A program made the translations under genes and the position numbers. The notes under the pieces were generated by a model. That model made no database searches and had not been told where the DNA came from. It was given only the letters and a program-made list of their open reading frames with translations. A DNA stretch of 48,078 nt from Bacteroides sp. GTDB lineage: Bacteria > Bacteroidota > Bacteroidia > Bacteroidales > Bacteroidaceae. The stretch covers positions 1 through 48,078 of the forward strand of contig SUXY01000017.1 of the NCBI GenBank assembly GCA_015060705.1, written 5' to 3'. Below are positions 15,320-23,730 of the stretch, one piece after another. Positions within the stretch are counted from its first letter, which is position 1. Each line of letters opens with the position of its first letter.

Positions 15320-15742
15320 ATGTGGATACTGATTGTTAGTTTGTTGGTATTGACGTTGATAGCCATGTTTATCGGCAAGTGGTATTATTACCGCATCAAC
15401 CAAAAGATAGAACGTGGCGAGTTGGAAGAGATTCCACCCGTTGTAGAAGTGGACGAGGAATGTTGCGGACAGCATGAAACATGCGAGAAGGATAGCCTTC
15501 TAGCTGCCGTAAGCAAGGAGGTAGAATACTACAACGACGAGGAGTTGGACCGTTTCCGTGGCCGTGCCTCCGACGAATATACCGACGAAGAAGTGGAAGA
15601 ATTTCGGGAAGTAATGCTTACTTGCAAGGACGATGAAGTAGCCGGTTGGTGTCGAAGCCTCCAATTACGCTTCATTGAACTGCCCGATGAGCTGAAAGAC
15701 GAATTGTTCTTGATTATCGGAGAAAGAAGAACCAACCATTAA
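15320..15742 (+). CDS. Unknown single-pass membrane protein, acidic
   Basis: I do not recognise the family. The 140 residues comprise one N-terminal membrane helix (about 2-23, LIVSLLVLTLIAMFIGKWY), a basic stretch, and then a highly acidic cytoplasmic part: a Cys pair region (about 52-58, ECCGQHETC), two acidic helices (YYNDEELDRFRG and YTDEEVEEFREVML), and a final helix (LPDELKDELFLIIGERR). It sits 6 nt after aroA and 3 nt before the metal permease, so it is part of the operon. The ECC-x4-C cluster could bind metal, which would fit the transporter next door, but this is a guess. Confidence 0.75.
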   Translation: MWILIVSLLVLTLIAMFIGKWYYYRINQKIERGELEEIPPVVEVDEECCGQHETCEKDSLLAAVSKEVEYYNDEELDRFRGRASDEYTDEEVEEFREVMLTCKDDEVAGWCRSLQLRFIELPDELKDELFLIIGERRTNH

Positions 15743-15745
15743 TAT

Positions 15746-16564
15746 ATGTTCGAGCTATTCAATTATACCTTCTTCCAGCATGCGTTGTTGGGTAGTTTGT
15801 TTGCCAGCATCGCTTGTGGAATCATCGGAACTTACATCGTTACCCGCCGGTTGGTATTCATCAGCGGAGGCATTACCCATGCTTCGTTTGGAGGGATCGG
15901 CATCGGCCTCTATACGGGTATATCGCCCTTGCTTGCAGCAGCTATTTTTTCGGTACTGTCGGCATTCGGTGTAGAATGGCTCAGCAAGCGGAAAGACATG
16001 CGGGAGGACTCAGCTATAGCCGTATTCTGGACCTTCGGTATGGCTATCGGTATCATTTTCAGTTTCCTCTCACCAGGCTTTGCTCCAGATCTCTCCGCCT
16101 TTCTGTTCGGCAATATTCTGACCATTACCTTGACCGACATTTGGATGCTGATTGGATTATCCGTCCTGCTCATCGGCTTCTTCACTTGTTTCCTCAATCC
16201 GATTATCTACATTGCTTTCGACCGGGAATACGCCCGTTCACAACGTATTCCGGTCGTGCTGTTCGAATACATCCTGATGATGTTTATCGCCCTCACCATT
16301 GTAGCTTGTCTACGGATGATAGGCATCGTCCTGGTCATTTCCTTGCTTACTCTCCCACAAATGACCGCCAATCTTTTCACCAACAGCTTCAAGAAAATCA
16401 TTTGGCTATCCATCGGAATTGGGTATTTGGGATGCTTGGGAGGTTTGCTTCTCTCTTACCAATTGCAAGTTCCATCCGGAGCTGCCATTATCTTTTTCTC
16501 GATTCTAGTCTATGCGCTTTGCAAAGTGGGAAAAACCATCTATCTTTGCATCCGTACACATTAA
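15746..16564 (+). CDS. ABC-3 family metal (Zn/Mn/Fe) transporter permease
   Basis: The 272-residue ZnuB/MntB-type inner-membrane permease has about eight hydrophobic segments and the family signature RRLVFISGGITHASFGGIGIG (about 34-54), followed by a conserved cytoplasmic loop EYARSQRIPV (about 165-174). Such permeases import Zn or Mn together with an ATPase and a binding protein. Neither is encoded nearby, so its partners must be elsewhere. It sits 3 nt after the acidic protein and 9 nt before tsaE. Confidence 0.9.
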   Translation: MFELFNYTFFQHALLGSLFASIACGIIGTYIVTRRLVFISGGITHASFGGIGIGLYTGISPLLAAAIFSVLSAFGVEWLSKRKDMREDSAIAVFWTFGMAIGIIFSFLSPGFAPDLSAFLFGNILTITLTDIWMLIGLSVLLIGFFTCFLNPIIYIAFDREYARSQRIPVVLFEYILMMFIALTIVACLRMIGIVLVISLLTLPQMTANLFTNSFKKIIWLSIGIGYLGCLGGLLLSYQLQVPSGAAIIFFSILVYALCKVGKTIYLCIRTH

Positions 16565-16573
16565 TATATCATT

Positions 16574-16999
16574 ATGGAAATTAAAATCAATTCTTTAGAC
16601 AGCATACACGAAGCTGCGAAACAATTCATTGCAGCCATGGAAGACAACACTGTCTTTGCTTTTTATGGTAAGATGGGTGCAGGTAAGACTACCTTTATCA
16701 AAGCCATTTGCGAAGAACTGGGTGTAACCGATGTTATCAACTCGCCGACCTTTGCCATCGTCAACGAATACCGTTCGGACGAAACAGGTGAACTCATCTA
16801 TCACTTCGATTTCTACCGCATCAAGAAACTCGACGAAGTGTACGACATGGGTTATGAAGACTATTTCTATAGCGGTGCCCTCTGCTTCATCGAATGGCCG
16901 GAGTTGGTGGAAGAGGTATTGCCAGGCGATGCCGTGAAGGTTATCATCGAAGAGGTGGAAGACGGTACACGTTCCGTCCGTTTGGAAAGCATGGACTAA
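16574..16999 (+). CDS. tsaE: tRNA threonylcarbamoyladenosine biosynthesis ATPase TsaE
   Basis: This small P-loop ATPase works with TsaB and TsaD to place the t6A modification on ANN-decoding tRNAs. The 141 residues carry Walker A GKMGAGKT (32-39), the switch-like [10 protein letters not shown] (about 57-66), and [22 protein letters not shown] and [11 protein letters not shown], all typical. Length is normal. It lies in the aroA operon, between the metal permease and the Imm17-like gene. Confidence 0.95.
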   Translation: MEIKINSLDSIHEAAKQFIAAMEDNTVFAFYGKMGAGKTTFIKAICEELGVTDVINSPTFAIVNEYRSDETGELIYHFDFYRIKKLDEVYDMGYEDYFYSGALCFIEWPELVEEVLPGDAVKVIIEEVEDGTRSVRLESMD

Positions 17000-17011
17000 T
17001 CCCTTCTAGCT

Positions 17012-17236
17012 ATGGGAATGCATTACATCATACAAGGAATCTTTGTGGTGGTGGGCTTGCTCGCCATCCTCGCCTCCTTGTTCAATTGGGACTGGTTCTT
17101 CCAATCACAAAACACGCAGTTCATCGTCAATAATGTTGGGCGAAAACGAGCCAGACTTTTCTATGCGTTGCTAGGCTTACTGATGATTGCTACCGCTGTC
17201 TATTTCTTTTTGGAAGTGCAAGAAGCCATACAATAA
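17012..17236 (+). CDS. Imm17-like small two-helix membrane protein
   Basis: The 74-residue protein has two membrane helices (about 6-24 and 50-68) separated by a loop holding NWDWFFQSQNTQFIVNNVGRKRARLFY. The WFF, GRxxAR and FYxLLG positions match my recollection of the Immunity protein 17 family, common in Bacteroidetes and often found alone in housekeeping operons. No polymorphic toxin is adjacent, so an actual immunity role is doubtful here. It is the last gene of the aroA-tsaE unit, 12 nt after tsaE, followed at once by a terminator. ATGs at 17012 and 17018 are both possible starts. Confidence 0.75.
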   Translation: MGMHYIIQGIFVVVGLLAILASLFNWDWFFQSQNTQFIVNNVGRKRARLFYALLGLLMIATAVYFFLEVQEAIQ

Positions 17237-17262
17237 AAAAGGATGCCCTTCGGCATCCTTTT
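17237..17262. terminator. Bidirectional terminator
   Basis: An 11-bp stem, AAAAGGATGCC (17237-17247) with GGCATCCTTTT (17252-17262), encloses a CTTC tetraloop. It has A and T tracts on both sides, so it ends both the aroA operon and the convergent trxA unit. Confidence 0.9.
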
Positions 17263-17267
17263 CTGTT

Positions 17268-17603
17268 TTATTCTTCTTCCAAAGAATCTCCGTATTCCAT
17301 TTCACCTTGCACCACAAAGAAGACATCTTCGGGATTATATGGTCCCATTTCTCCTTCTTTGGCTGCCTGCTTCACTACATAGTCCACAACTTCATCCAAA
17401 TCGATGTTAATGTAGCCTTCTTCATCCGGTTCTGCATCCAGACATTCGCTGGAAGTGTAATACTCTGCAATCAAGTCAAGGATATAGTATAAATCATCTT
17501 CCGTAAACTTGTCCTTCAAGTCTTGTGGAAGATAGCTTTGAATGAACTCCACTGCTCTAGCGTCGTCCTCAGCATCCAACAAGAAATCGTCTTCCATTGC
17601 CAT
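17268..17603 (-). CDS. Unknown small acidic protein downstream of trxA
   Basis: No family recognised. The 111 residues are strongly acidic and soluble, with no signal peptide. The predicted helices EFIQSYLPQDLKDKF and TEDDLYYILDLIAEYY are followed by a conserved-looking YINIDLDEVVDYVVKQAAKEG and NPEDVFFVVQGEMEYGD. It is 41 nt downstream of trxA on the same strand, with no promoter seen between, so it is probably cotranscribed. It could be a small regulator or adaptor; nothing in the sequence decides this. The start at 17603 (MAMEDDF) could also be the second Met. Confidence 0.8.
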   Translation of the reverse strand: MAMEDDFLLDAEDDARAVEFIQSYLPQDLKDKFTEDDLYYILDLIAEYYTSSECLDAEPDEEGYINIDLDEVVDYVVKQAAKEGEMGPYNPEDVFFVVQGEMEYGDSLEEE

Positions 17604-17644
17604 AGTACAATCTTTTATATTAGGTGAAAAAATCTGTTCGGGAA

Positions 17645-17959
17645 TTAAAGCAATGCCTTAACCTTTTCTTCCAACTGAGCCTTAGTTACAGCACCAACGG
17701 TCTTGTCCTGTACTTCACCATTCTTGATGAAAAGAACTGTAGGGATGTTACGAACACCGAAACGACCAGTCAATTCGTCGTTATCGTCTACGTCACACTT
17801 ACCGATGATCACTTGGTCCTTATATTGTTCTGCCAATGCTTCTACATCCGGAGCAATCTTCTTGCAAGGTCCACACCATGTTGCCCAAAAGTCAACTACC
17901 AACGGCTTGCCTGAAGCCAACAATTCTTCAAAATTGCCATCTTTAATTTCTAATGCCAT
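17645..17959 (-). CDS. trxA: Thioredoxin
   Basis: A cytosolic disulfide reductase of 104 residues with the WCGPC active site (C29 and C32), a conserved FWATWCGPCKKIAP segment, the cis-proline turn NIPTVLFIKNG, and no signal peptide. It lies immediately downstream of dnaE but has its own promoter element (17999-18006) touching the dnaE stop codon. Confidence 0.97.
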   Translation of the reverse strand: MALEIKDGNFEELLASGKPLVVDFWATWCGPCKKIAPDVEALAEQYKDQVIIGKCDVDDNDELTGRFGVRNIPTVLFIKNGEVQDKTVGAVTKAQLEEKVKALL

Positions 17960-17998
17960 AATTCTATTTATTAAAGTTTAAACTCTTTTATTTCCGCA

Positions 17999-18006
17999 CA
18001 AATATA
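17999..18006 (-). promoter_or_regulatory. -7 element for trxA
   Basis: Reads TATATTTG on the minus strand, abutting the dnaE stop codon at 18007. It leaves a leader of about 35 nt before trxA. Confidence 0.6.
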
Positions 18007-21000
18007 CTAATTAATTTTATATGACAACATGGATTGGGAGTTTAAATAGGCAATTATTTCTTTTTGAAGATTAATCTTCATCTCCCTAGCCACCAACCCC
18101 ACGTGTTGTCCATCTTCGTCCTTGACGATAAACTTCAAAAGTACTTTTCCTGGATGCTCTTTCACCAAGGACGAGAATTCTTCGATGAATTCGTCATTGA
18201 TTTCAGCCAAAGGAGCATAAACCGTCAGTTGTTCAATGACATCCTCCTTCACATCAGGCAACAATTCAATGGTATTCACCTTTACTTCGTATTCATCTTG
18301 CCGCCATTGTTTCGGCTGACATTTACCTTTCATAAAAAGGAACATGCCGACATTGAAGAAGTTCTTCTTTTCCACCCATTCATTGCCAAAGAAAGCAAAT
18401 TCATACGAACCGGTATAATCTTCCACCTTGGAAATGCCATAAGGTTTTCCGTTCTTGGTATACCCTTCACGCACACTGGTAACGATACCTCCCATGACCA
18501 AATCATGGTTTTGCAAAGGTGTCAAATCCACCAGATCTTGCATTTTCACATTGCAGACGTGCTCCAGAATAATCTGATATTCGTCCAATGGATGGGCAGA
18601 CAAATAAATGCCCACCAACTCCCGCTCTCTATTCAGACGGTCCAAATCACTCCATTCGGGTGCCGGTATGATTTCAGGAGTCGCCACTTCAACCATGTTA
18701 TCTCCCCCAAACAATGAATTGGCTGCTTCCGCCTTATCCAACTGGTATTTATTGCCATAACGGACCAATACTTCCGTAAACGTTTCGCCCTTGGCATTTT
18801 CCATGAAGAAGTCTTCACGTTTGATACCCGAGAAACTATCAAAAGCACCTGCCAAAGCCAAGTTTTCAATGTTCTTACGGTTACAAGAGGACAAGTTGAC
18901 ACGCTGAACAAAATCGAAAATGTTCTTATATTCTCCGTTGACTGCCCGCTCACTCAAGATACTTTGCACAGCACTTTCGCCCACTCCCTTGATAGCTCCC
19001 AAACCAAAACGGATATCCCCTTTCCGGTTTACCGAGAACTTCAACAAACTTTCGTTCACATCCGGTCCCAAGGTTTTAACCCCTGTTACCTTACTTTCGT
19101 CCATCAACTTGGTAATTTCCGTGATGTTCGAAATGTTACGGCTCATGGTAGCCGCCATATATTCCGCCGGATAGTTAGCTTTCAAATAAGCTGTTTGGAA
19201 AGCAACCCACGAATAACAAGTGGCATGAGATTTGTTGAACGCATACGAAGCAAACTTTTCCCAGTCGGCCCAAATCTTTTCCAAGACCTTCGGGTCATGG
19301 CCATTGTTCTGTCCTCCCGAAATGAACTTTGGTTTCATTTGATCCAGCTTGTCCCTCAACTTCTTACCCATCGCCTTACGCAAGGCATCCGATTCCCCAC
19401 GGGTAAAGTCGGCCAACAAACGGGAAAGCAACATCACCTGTTCCTGATATACCGTAATACCATAGGTATCCTTCAGGTACTTTTCCATGATAGGGATATC
19501 GTACTCAATCGGACTACGGCCATGTTTACGATTGATAAAGTCAGGAATATAATCCATCGGTCCCGGACGATAAAGGGCGTTCATCGCAATCAAGTCTTCG
19601 AAAGTAGTAGGCTGCAGTTCACGCAAATACTTCTGCATCCCCGCCGATTCAAACTGGAACGTACCCACTGTGCGACCTTCACTATATAAATCATAGGTTG
19701 GCACATCTTCGATATCCACCTCATCAATATTCAGGACAATCCCTTTACTATGCTTGATGTTTTCCACCGCTTCCTTAATAATAGAAAGCGTTTTCAACCC
19801 CAAGAAGTCCATCTTGATCAAGCCGGTATCTTCAATCACCGATCCTTCAAACTGGGTAACCAGCATCTTTTCGCCCGTTTCCTTGTCATCGGCTGTACTA
19901 ACCGGTACCCAGTCGGTAATGTCATCTCGACAAATAATGGTACCGCAAGCATGCACCCCCGTATTGCGGACATTACCTTCCAACATCTTGGCGTAGCGAA
20001 TCGTATCCCGCAAGATTGGGTCAGTAGACACCTCTGCCGCTTGCAATTCCGGTACATCCTCAATGGCATTGGGCAAATTCATCTTCTTACCACTAGGCAA
20101 ACGATCCGGAATGGCTTTACACAAACGGTCGGATTCCGAAAGCGGCAACTTCTGTACACGAGCTACGTCCTTGATAGCCAACTTGGTTGCCATGGTACCA
20201 TAAGTAATGATATGAGCCACCTTTTCCTGCCCATACTTTTCGGTTACCCAATTCAACACTCTACCACGCCCGTCATCGTCGAAGTCCACATCGATATCCG
20301 GCAATGAAATACGGTCCGGATTCAAGAAACGTTCGAAAAGCAAGTCATACTTAATCGGGTCAATCTGTGTAATCCCCAAGCAATATGCCACGGCAGAACC
20401 AGCCGCCGAACCACGTCCCGGTCCCACAGACACATCCAGTTCCTCACGAGCCGCGCGAATAAAGTCCTGTACAATCAAGAAGTAACCCGGGAAACCCATG
20501 GTCTTCATGATGTGAAGCTCGAACTTGATACGTTCACTCGTTTCTTCGTCCAAGACCTCACCATATCGTTTTCTAGCCCCTTCCAAAGCAAGCTTCTTCA
20601 AATAATCCGCTTCGAGCTTGATACGGTACAGCTTTTCATATCCACCTAGTTTATCAATCTTAGCCAAAGCGGCATCTTCACTCATGACCACATTTCCATT
20701 TTCGTCTTGAGTGAACTCATCGAACAAATCCTTCTCAGTATATATCTGACGATAACCTTCTTCCGTTCCGAAATCTTCCGGAATCTCGAAGTTCGGCATA
20801 ATCGGTGCATGGTCAATGCTATAGAATTCTACTTGGTCACAAATGTCCACCGTATTTGACAAAGCCTCCGGCACATCGGCAAAGATTTCGTTCATCTCCG
20901 CCTTGGTCTTCATCCATTCCTGCTTGGAATAAAGCATGCGGTTCGGATCGTCCAAATCCTTTCCGGTACTCAAACAAATCAAGCGGTCATGCGCCTCAGC

Positions 21001-21804
21001 ATTTTCCTCATCCACAAAATGCACGTCGTTGGTACAGACCAACTTGACATCGTACTTCTTGGACAACTCGATGATTTTCTCATTGGCTATCTGCTGCATG
21101 TCATACGCCTCATGATTGGCTCTAGGCACCGTCGCTTTATGACGTTGCAATTCCAAATAGAAGTCACTGCCGAAAACCCGCTTATACCATTGGATAGCTT
21201 CTTCCGCCTCATCCAGTTTTCCTTGAAGAATCTTTCTGGGAACTTCCCCTGCAATACATGCAGAACAAACAATCAACCCTTCGTGATATTTTTCCAGCTC
21301 TACCCGGTCGGTACGGGGACGCATATAATAGCCTTCAGTCCATGCTTTTGATACCAACTTAATCAAGTTGTGATATCCTTGTTGGTTCTTGGCAAGCACC
21401 ACCAAGTGATAACCGCTTTGGTCAGGCTTTCCGTCCCGATTGAACATTCGGCGACGGGCCACATACATTTCACAACCAAAAATTGGTTTAAACAATTTCT
21501 GCTTGGCGGCTTGCAATTGTTCCTTGCATGCTTCCAACTCAGCCGCAGGGTCTTCACATTCCACCTTACCTTTCTCAAACCCGGCAATTTTCTTCTTCAA
21601 ATCCTTGATTTCCCCATTCACCTTGCCGTTCTTCTTATTGACATAGTTGAAGAATTCCTTGATTCCGAACATGTTTCCATGATCGGTAACAGCGATTCCC
21701 TTCATACCGTCGGCCATAGCCTTATCCACCAAACGGGGAATAGAAGCCTGTCCGTCGAGAATCGAATATTGTGTATGTACATGTAAGTGGACAAAATCCT
21801 GCAT
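18007..21804 (-). CDS. dnaE: DNA polymerase III alpha subunit
   Basis: The replicative polymerase catalytic subunit, 1265 residues. In order: the PHP domain (HLHVHTQYSILDGQAS, with H6, H8 and H10, and ITDHGNMFGIKEF at about 39-51), the polymerase palm with PDIDVDF (502-508) and GPGRGSAAGS (about 460-470), the finger/tandem HhH region, and a C-terminal OB-fold (about 1030-1130, DLVMGGIVTSVREGYTKNGKPYG). An insertion in the PHP domain (about 60-105) holds a predicted coiled coil (KKKIAGFEKGKVE and LEACKEQLQAAKQK), which makes it longer than the E. coli protein. The promoter appears to be a TATCTTTA-like -7 with a TTTG -33 at 20-nt spacing (21830-21861). Confidence 0.97.
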   Translation of the reverse strand: MQDFVHLHVHTQYSILDGQASIPRLVDKAMADGMKGIAVTDHGNMFGIKEFFNYVNKKNGKVNGEIKDLKKKIAGFEKGKVECEDPAAELEACKEQLQAAKQKLFKPIFGCEMYVARRRMFNRDGKPDQSGYHLVVLAKNQQGYHNLIKLVSKAWTEGYYMRPRTDRVELEKYHEGLIVCSACIAGEVPRKILQGKLDEAEEAIQWYKRVFGSDFYLELQRHKATVPRANHEAYDMQQIANEKIIELSKKYDVKLVCTNDVHFVDEENAEAHDRLICLSTGKDLDDPNRMLYSKQEWMKTKAEMNEIFADVPEALSNTVDICDQVEFYSIDHAPIMPNFEIPEDFGTEEGYRQIYTEKDLFDEFTQDENGNVVMSEDAALAKIDKLGGYEKLYRIKLEADYLKKLALEGARKRYGEVLDEETSERIKFELHIMKTMGFPGYFLIVQDFIRAAREELDVSVGPGRGSAAGSAVAYCLGITQIDPIKYDLLFERFLNPDRISLPDIDVDFDDDGRGRVLNWVTEKYGQEKVAHIITYGTMATKLAIKDVARVQKLPLSESDRLCKAIPDRLPSGKKMNLPNAIEDVPELQAAEVSTDPILRDTIRYAKMLEGNVRNTGVHACGTIICRDDITDWVPVSTADDKETGEKMLVTQFEGSVIEDTGLIKMDFLGLKTLSIIKEAVENIKHSKGIVLNIDEVDIEDVPTYDLYSEGRTVGTFQFESAGMQKYLRELQPTTFEDLIAMNALYRPGPMDYIPDFINRKHGRSPIEYDIPIMEKYLKDTYGITVYQEQVMLLSRLLADFTRGESDALRKAMGKKLRDKLDQMKPKFISGGQNNGHDPKVLEKIWADWEKFASYAFNKSHATCYSWVAFQTAYLKANYPAEYMAATMSRNISNITEITKLMDESKVTGVKTLGPDVNESLLKFSVNRKGDIRFGLGAIKGVGESAVQSILSERAVNGEYKNIFDFVQRVNLSSCNRKNIENLALAGAFDSFSGIKREDFFMENAKGETFTEVLVRYGNKYQLDKAEAANSLFGGDNMVEVATPEIIPAPEWSDLDRLNRERELVGIYLSAHPLDEYQIILEHVCNVKMQDLVDLTPLQNHDLVMGGIVTSVREGYTKNGKPYGISKVEDYTGSYEFAFFGNEWVEKKNFFNVGMFLFMKGKCQPKQWRQDEYEVKVNTIELLPDVKEDVIEQLTVYAPLAEINDEFIEEFSSLVKEHPGKVLLKFIVKDEDGQHVGLVAREMKINLQKEIIAYLNSQSMLSYKIN

Positions 21805-21829
21805 AAAAATCTATTTTGTAAAATCCCGA

Positions 21830-21861
21830 TAAAGATACTTTCCTTTCACAAAATGAGCAAA
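21830..21861 (-). promoter_or_regulatory. Probable dnaE promoter
   Basis: On the minus strand, TTTG (21858-21861) and TATCTTTA (21830-21837) are separated by 20 nt. One base differs from TAnnTTTG. Confidence 0.5.
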
Positions 21862-21938
21862 AAGAATACCCAGAAGTTATAAACAATTGTCGTTTTAAGC
21901 CGAAAGTGTAAGAAAAATTGCATAAACAACATTTTTTA

Positions 21939-21970
21939 TTTGGATATATTTTAAAGAAAGGCTACCTTTG
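21939..21970 (+). promoter_or_regulatory. Promoter of psd-pssA
   Basis: TTTG (21939-21942), a 20-nt spacer and TACCTTTG (21963-21970) form a full-consensus Bacteroidales vegetative promoter, 25 nt before psd. Confidence 0.8.
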
Positions 21971-21995
21971 CGAGGTATTATGACTTAGTAGCATT

Positions 21996-22691
21996 ATGAG
22001 CCGATTTCAAAAAATAAAGAATCTAAGGAAACAAAGACTACATAGAGAAGGGACCGAAATCCTCATCATCAGTGCCTTTTTACTATTGGCATTGAACGGT
22101 TTGGTATATTGGGGATGCGGGATGAACCTTCTTTTCTATATACTTGCCGCTATCAGCGTCATCCTTTACTTGTTAATGGTGAATTTCTTCCGCTGTCCAA
22201 TCCGTCATTTCAACCAGGACTCCGAAAAGATTGTTATTGCACCTGCCGACGGTAAGATTGTCGTTGTACAAGAAGTAGACGAACAAGAATATTTCCATGA
22301 TCGCCGACTGATGATTTCCATCTTCATGAACATCACCAACGTACATGCCAACTGGTATCCGGTTGACGGGGTTGTCAAGCATGTAAGTCACCAAAACGGT
22401 AAGTTTATGAAAGCTTGGCTTCCGAAAGCCAGTACCGAAAACGAGCGTTCAATGGTAGTCATCGAAACTCCTGAAGGTCATACCGTTATGGCACGTCAGA
22501 TTGCCGGTGCCGTAGCTCGCCGTATTGTAACCTACGCTCAACCGGGCGAAGAATGTTACATCGACGAACACATGGGATTCATCAAATTCGGTTCTCGCGT
22601 AGACGTTTATTTACCATTGGGCTCAGAACCTTGCGTACAATTGGGACAAAAAACCACCGGTAACGAAACCATTATTGCCAAACTCAAATAA
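21996..22691 (+). CDS. psd: Phosphatidylserine decarboxylase proenzyme
   Basis: It converts phosphatidylserine to phosphatidylethanolamine. This is the short form (231 residues) with N-terminal membrane helices (about 22-63). The conserved APADGK (82-87) and NVHANW with H117 are present. Self-cleavage should occur between G199 and S200 of [10 protein letters not shown], producing a pyruvoyl-capped alpha chain of 32 residues. It is followed 11 nt later by pssA, which makes its substrate, so this is a two-gene PE operon. Confidence 0.95.
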   Translation: MSRFQKIKNLRKQRLHREGTEILIISAFLLLALNGLVYWGCGMNLLFYILAAISVILYLLMVNFFRCPIRHFNQDSEKIVIAPADGKIVVVQEVDEQEYFHDRRLMISIFMNITNVHANWYPVDGVVKHVSHQNGKFMKAWLPKASTENERSMVVIETPEGHTVMARQIAGAVARRIVTYAQPGEECYIDEHMGFIKFGSRVDVYLPLGSEPCVQLGQKTTGNETIIAKLK

Positions 22692-22702
22692 AAACAATAT
22701 TT

Positions 22703-23410
22703 ATGGCAAACGGCATTACACGCCATATTCCTAATTTTGTCACCGCCTGCAATCTCTTTTCCGGATGTATTGCAGCAGTAATGGCATTCCAAGCCAACTA
22801 CGAAGCGGCTATCTTGTTCATCATCTTGGGAGCTACCTTCGATTTCTTCGACGGCATGTTGGCTCGTCTCTTTCATGTATCCGGTCCATTAGGTAAGGAA
22901 TTGGATTCATTAGCTGATGACATTACTTTCGGATTTGCTCCTTCCGTCATTGTTTTTTCGTTGTTCAAGGAGGTGCAATACCCGGCATTCATGCAAAGCA
23001 TGGCTGATATTTTCCCCTATACAGCTTTTATTATCGCCGTCTTTTCAGCCTTGCGATTGGGAAAATTCAACATCGACCCTCGCCAAAGCAGTTCTTTCAT
23101 CGGATTGCCAACACCAGCCAATGCTTTGTTTTGGGGATCATTGGTCGTAGGCGGTCATTCGTTCTTGATTTCGGACGCATTCAATGCCCTTTACCTATTT
23201 ATATTGGTATTGCTCATGTCTTACTTGTTGGTAGCCGAACTTCCGATGTTCTCATTGAAGTTCAAGAACCTTTCCTGGAAAGACAATAAAATCAGCTACA
23301 TCTTCCTTTTGGTGTGCATTCCGTTGCTAGTCATCTTCCGTATCAGCGGCTTTGCAGCCATCATCTTGTGGTACATTCTTCTGTCACTTTTGACAAAGAA
23401 AAAGGCATAA
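22703..23410 (+). CDS. pssA: CDP-diacylglycerol-serine O-phosphatidyltransferase
   Basis: It makes phosphatidylserine from CDP-diacylglycerol and serine. The 235-residue membrane protein carries the complete CDP-alcohol phosphatidyltransferase signature DxxDGxxARx8GxxxDxxxD at residues 47-72 (D47, D50, G51, A54, R55, G64, D68, D72). About six to eight membrane helices are predicted. It directly follows psd. The end is followed by a sigma-54-type promoter for the next gene rather than a terminator. Confidence 0.95.
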   Translation: MANGITRHIPNFVTACNLFSGCIAAVMAFQANYEAAILFIILGATFDFFDGMLARLFHVSGPLGKELDSLADDITFGFAPSVIVFSLFKEVQYPAFMQSMADIFPYTAFIIAVFSALRLGKFNIDPRQSSSFIGLPTPANALFWGSLVVGGHSFLISDAFNALYLFILVLLMSYLLVAELPMFSLKFKNLSWKDNKISYIFLLVCIPLLVIFRISGFAAIILWYILLSLLTKKKA

Positions 23411-23417
23411 TACGGCT

Positions 23418-23434
23418 CTGGCACGATTATTGCA
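23418..23434 (+). promoter_or_regulatory. Consensus sigma-54 (-24/-12) promoter
   Basis: CTGGCACGATTATTGCA matches every fixed position of YTGGCACGRNNNTTGCW, with exactly 10 nt between the GG and the GC. It lies 26 nt before the DUF4834 ATG, which places transcription start at about 23445. Confidence 0.8.
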
Positions 23435-23460
23435 TGTAGTATTTAAAAAAGAAAAGAATT

Positions 23461-23724
23461 ATGTTTGGATTTTTAGGATTTATACTCATCTTTATCTTAT
23501 TTATCGTCCTCCTCGTTTTCGCTTTGTTGGGAAACTTGGTGCGTACCATCTTCGGATTGGGAAGACGGGCGCCTAAGCATTATTACGGCGAAACAAACAC
23601 TTCTTCACAAGCAGGACAAAGCTATTCTTCGACCCAAAGCAATCAAACATCTTCTACCAACGGCAAGAAAAAGATTTTCACCGAAGACGAAGGTGAATAC
23701 GTTGAGTTCGAAGAAGTTAAATAA
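23461..23724 (+). CDS. DUF4834 family small membrane protein
   Basis: The 87 residues have one long N-terminal hydrophobic helix (about 2-30, rich in Phe, Leu and Ile), a short basic segment (GLGRRAPKHYYG), a Ser/Gln/Thr-rich linker (about 46-66) and an acidic end (KKKIFTEDEGEYVEFEEVK). This layout matches the Bacteroidetes DUF4834 family; the function is not known. It is preceded by a consensus sigma-54 promoter, so it may be induced by a stress or nutrient signal through an enhancer-binding protein. It converges with tadA, with only 6 nt between the stop codons. Confidence 0.85.
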   Translation: MFGFLGFILIFILFIVLLVFALLGNLVRTIFGLGRRAPKHYYGETNTSSQAGQSYSSTQSNQTSSTNGKKKIFTEDEGEYVEFEEVK

Positions 23725-23730
23725 GATTGA

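Noticed and set aside
15814-16584. 256-codon frame overlapping the metal permease in another frame
   Set aside because: The permease frame has the family signature and operon spacing; the other is Arg/His/Tyr-rich and has no homology I recognise.
17012-17236. Toxin-immunity or polymorphic toxin module
   Set aside because: No toxin-like gene or secretion marker is near the Imm17-like gene.
18064-18717. Long frames on the plus strand opposite dnaE (also near 18964-19689, 19750-20307 and 21370-21786)
   Set aside because: They are antisense to an unbroken, full-length dnaE, rich in His, Arg and Phe as expected from reverse-complemented coding DNA, with no promoters.
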